Part shown: positions 22,199 to 24,491 of the stretch, piece after piece
Layout: the number at the start of each line of letters is the position of its first letter
How positions within the stretch are numbered: the stretch's first letter is position 1
NCBI RefSeq assembly: GCF_035938995.1
Contig: NZ_DASZGI010000354.1
Location: forward strand, 1 to 24,491
Source of the DNA: DASZGI01 sp035938995
GTDB taxonomy: Bacteria; Actinomycetota; Actinomycetes; Streptomycetales; Catenulisporaceae
Length of the DNA: 24,491 bases
Direction of reading: 5' to 3'
The notes under the pieces: generated by a model
Database searches by the model: none
What the model saw: the letters and a program-made list of their open reading frames with translations, nothing else
What the model was told of the DNA's origin: nothing
Made by a program: the position numbers and the translations under genes

Positions 22199-24491
22199 GT
22201 GACGTTGTCGCGACAGGGGTCTGGGACGGCGCCGGAGTTGGTGGGCCGGGCGGCGGAGCTCGGCACGGTGCGCGACTTGGCCGAGGGTGTGATGCGCGGG
22301 CGTGGCGGGGTGCTGTGGATCGAGGGCGAGCCCGGGATCGGTAAGACAGCCCTGGTGGACGCGTTGCTGGCGCGGGTGGGCGAACTGGGCGGGAGCGGGT
22401 TGCGGGCCACCGGGGATGAGTTGATGGAGGCGTTCCCGCTGCGGTTGATGGCGGCGTGTCTGGGCGTGTCGGGGCACGCGGCTGACGAGGCGCGCCGGGA
22501 GATCGCGGGGCTGTTGGGCGGGCAGACCGGCGGGGTGCAGGCGGCTGATCCGCTGTTGGCGGCGGCGGAGCGGATGTTGGAGTTGGTGGACCGGTTGTGC
22601 GGGCATGGTCCGCTGGTGTTGGCGGTGGAGGATGTGCAGTGGGCGGATGAGCCGAGCCTGCGGGTGTGGGGTCGGCTGGCGCGCACGGTGGGCCAGATTC
22701 CGCTGCTGCTGGTCGGGGTGAGCAGGCCGGCGGCGCAGCGTCAGGCGGTGGCGCGGTTGCGCGAGTCGGTGCGCGACGCGGGCGGCACGATCCTGGAGCC
22801 GGGGGCGTTGGACGCGGCGCAGGCTGCCGTGTTGGCCGGGCAGATCGCGGGGGCGCCGCCGGGGCCGCTGCTGCGCGCCGAGTTGGAACGGGCGGGCGGC
22901 AATCCGTTGTATGTGCACGCCTTGGTGGAGGCGCTGCTTAGTCAGGGGCTGGTGACGGTGCGCCCGCCGGAGGGGGCGGGGTCCGCGGTGGCGGAGTTCA
23001 GCGGCGCGCCCGGGGTGGTGCCGGACTCGCTGGCGCAGGCGGTGGGCCGCCGGCTGGGCTTCCTGTCGCAGGAAGCCGTCAAGACGCTGCGGCTGGCCGC
23101 GCTGCTGGGTCTGCGGTTCGATCCGGGGCAGTTGGCGACGGTGGCCGGGATCTCCCCGCTGAAGGTGGCCGATGTGGTGGCCGAGGCGGTGGCCGCGGGG
23201 GTGGTCGACGACGGGGAGCCGCTGTCGTTTCGGCACGAGGTGGTGCGCCAGGTTCTGGTGCGGCAGACCCCGGCGGGGCTGCACCGCGCGCTGCACGGCC
23301 ACATTGCGCGCAGCCTGGCCGAGAGCGGGGCGGGCTCGGATCTGGTGGCCCGGCAGCTGCTGGCGATGCCCGGCGAGCTGGACCCGTGGGCGTTGGATTG
23401 GCTGATGCGGGTGCCGGCCGCCTCGCTGTACGGGGCGCCGAGTGTGGCGGAGCAGCTGCTGGCCCGGGCCCTGCCGGTCGCGGCGCAGCACGAGGACCCG
23501 CGCTGGGAGCAGCTGGCGGCGGCCAGGATGCAGGCGCTGTTCCTGCTGGGCCGGGACGAGCAGGTGATGCAGGCGGCGCAGGAGGTGGCCCGGCGCACGC
23601 GGGACATTGAGCTCGGGGCGCGGGCGGCGTTCTTCGCGGTGCGCTCGGCCGGGCGGCTGGGCCGGGCGCAGCAGGGCTTGGACATCGCGGAGCAGGCCCT
23701 GGCCGACGAAGGGCTGCCGCTGTCCTGGCGTTCGCGGCTGCTGTCCGTGGGCGCGTTGATGCTGGCCGTCTCGGGCCGCCGCGCGCAGGAGGCCGTGCGG
23801 GTCCGCGAAGCGCTGGACGCCGCGCAGCGCTCCGGCGACCCGTTCTCGATCGCCTACGCGCATCACGCGGCCTCGATCGCCACCCAGTTCGAGGAGTCAC
23901 TCGAGCACCTGCGGCAGGGCATGGCCGTGCTCGGCGAGGACCCGGAGTCCACCGATCTGCGCATGCTGATGACGTACAACCAGCTGATCTGGCACTTCCA
24001 GCAGGGGCACGTGCAGCAGTACGAGCAACTACTCGAGCCGGCGCTCGTGCTGGCCGAGCGGGTGGGCACCGTGCGCACCAGCGCCATCCTCGGCGCGGCG
24101 GCCACCATCGCCTACCACCGCGGCGGCTGGGACGAAGCGCTCGTGTACCTGGAGAGCATCGACCCGGAGTATCTGCTGACATCCAACGAGGTGCACCTGC
24201 ACGCCCTGGCCGCGCTGATCGAGCTGCACCGCGGGGACCGCGCCGCGGCCGGGCGGCACATGGCCGCGGTCGACCAGCTGGTGCCCCGGGACCAGGACCC
24301 GCAGAACCTGACCAGGCGGGTGGTCTACGTCTTCGAGGCGCGCGCGCTGGCCGCCGAGGCCGACGGTGACGCCGCCCGCGCGCTGGAGCTGCTGGCCAGC
24401 TGGCTGGGCATGCCGCCCGGGCTGCGCCGGGACGAGCGCAACGAGGAGACGCCGTACCTGGTGCGCATGGCCCTGGCCGCCGGGGACCGGG
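22199..24491 (+). CDS. LAL-type (large ATP-binding, LuxR-family) transcriptional regulator, 3' end outside window
   Basis: An uninterrupted frame starts at GTG 22199 after a GAGGG-rich ribosome site and runs off the window, with 764 codons visible. ELVGRAAELGTVRDL opens the ATPase module typical of these regulators. Walker A is GEPGIGKT (43-50) and Walker B is LVLAVED (139-145) followed by VQWAD. SFRHEVVRQVLV, ending the winged-helix part, is another family hallmark. From about residue 400 the protein is alpha-helical, TPR-like. The LuxR DNA-binding helix-turn-helix would be at the C-terminus, not seen here, so a plain STAND ATPase is not excluded. It is divergent from the SDR set and may regulate it. 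Codon choice changes along the gene: TTG for Leu is frequent in the first ~270 codons and nearly absent after ~23760. Confidence 0.85.
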   Translation, partial: MTLSRQGSGTAPELVGRAAELGTVRDLAEGVMRGRGGVLWIEGEPGIGKTALVDALLARVGELGGSGLRATGDELMEAFPLRLMAACLGVSGHAADEARREIAGLLGGQTGGVQAADPLLAAAERMLELVDRLCGHGPLVLAVEDVQWADEPSLRVWGRLARTVGQIPLLLVGVSRPAAQRQAVARLRESVRDAGGTILEPGALDAAQAAVLAGQIAGAPPGPLLRAELERAGGNPLYVHALVEALLSQGLVTVRPPEGAGSAVAEFSGAPGVVPDSLAQAVGRRLGFLSQEAVKTLRLAALLGLRFDPGQLATVAGISPLKVADVVAEAVAAGVVDDGEPLSFRHEVVRQVLVRQTPAGLHRALHGHIARSLAESGAGSDLVARQLLAMPGELDPWALDWLMRVPAASLYGAPSVAEQLLARALPVAAQHEDPRWEQLAAARMQALFLLGRDEQVMQAAQEVARRTRDIELGARAAFFAVRSAGRLGRAQQGLDIAEQALADEGLPLSWRSRLLSVGALMLAVSGRRAQEAVRVREALDAAQRSGDPFSIAYAHHAASIATQFEESLEHLRQGMAVLGEDPESTDLRMLMTYNQLIWHFQQGHVQQYEQLLEPALVLAERVGTVRTSAILGAAATIAYHRGGWDEALVYLESIDPEYLLTSNEVHLHALAALIELHRGDRAAAGRHMAAVDQLVPRDQDPQNLTRRVVYVFEARALAAEADGDAARALELLASWLGMPPGLRRDERNEETPYLVRMALAAGDR

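Noticed and set aside
22151..23866. 571-codon - strand frame opposite the LAL regulator
   Set aside because: It is rich in R, P, H and Q without motif. The + frame contains Walker A and B and runs uninterrupted to the window end.
1..24491. CRISPR arrays, tRNA or rRNA genes, insertion sequences
   Set aside because: I looked for regular spaced repeats, tRNA-like stems and transposase motifs. Only the short 17-bp tandem repeats were found.

Overview
The window is a stretch of high-GC actinobacterial DNA. It shows heavy G/C use at third codon positions, many GTG starts, 4-nt stop/start overlaps, Tat-type export and a large LuxR-type ATPase regulator. The gene families suggest a Streptomyces- or Catenulispora-like actinomycete, but nothing here fixes the genus. 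There is no rRNA, tRNA, CRISPR array or recognisable insertion sequence.

Left region (1-8877, + strand). The window opens inside the last part of a Pls/PosA-type non-ribosomal peptide synthetase. It has the end of a thiolation domain, then six membrane segments framing three acetyltransferase-like domains, the layout known from epsilon-poly-L-lysine synthetase. Five bases later comes an M1-type zinc aminopeptidase, so a poly(amino acid) synthetase may be co-expressed with a peptidase. A second + strand unit (3782-8877) encodes an ABC ATPase, a seven-helix permease with a C-terminal extracytoplasmic domain, and a secreted beta-propeller/phosphoesterase. A 16-bp perfect hairpin (8948-8984) separates this unit from the converging operon.

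Middle region (9004-14523, - strand). Four genes overlap by stop/start pairs. In transcription order they are a FOXRED2-like FAD/NAD(P) oxidoreductase, an FMN-dependent alpha-hydroxy-acid oxidase, a cytochrome P450 with an N-terminal membrane anchor, altered haem loop and C-terminal tail, and a CPA2 cation/proton antiporter. The tight coupling suggests one pathway; I know of no described system with this composition, and it is my best candidate for an undescribed one. It is followed by about 500 bases with little or no gene content, partly AT-rich, holding a possible truncated small ORF and a cluster of TGTCA motifs. The cluster includes a LacI-like palindrome and three 17-bp tandem repeats just upstream of the next gene.

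Right region (15036-24491). There is a Tat-exported GH5-like glycosidase (+), a convergent M55 D-aminopeptidase (-), a divergent SdsA1-type alkyl sulfatase (+), and a - strand set of SDR, VOC protein and epoxide-hydrolase-like alpha/beta hydrolase that looks catabolic. Divergent from the SDR is the start of a large LAL-type regulator that runs off the right edge. Convergent pairs are separated by GC-rich hairpins.
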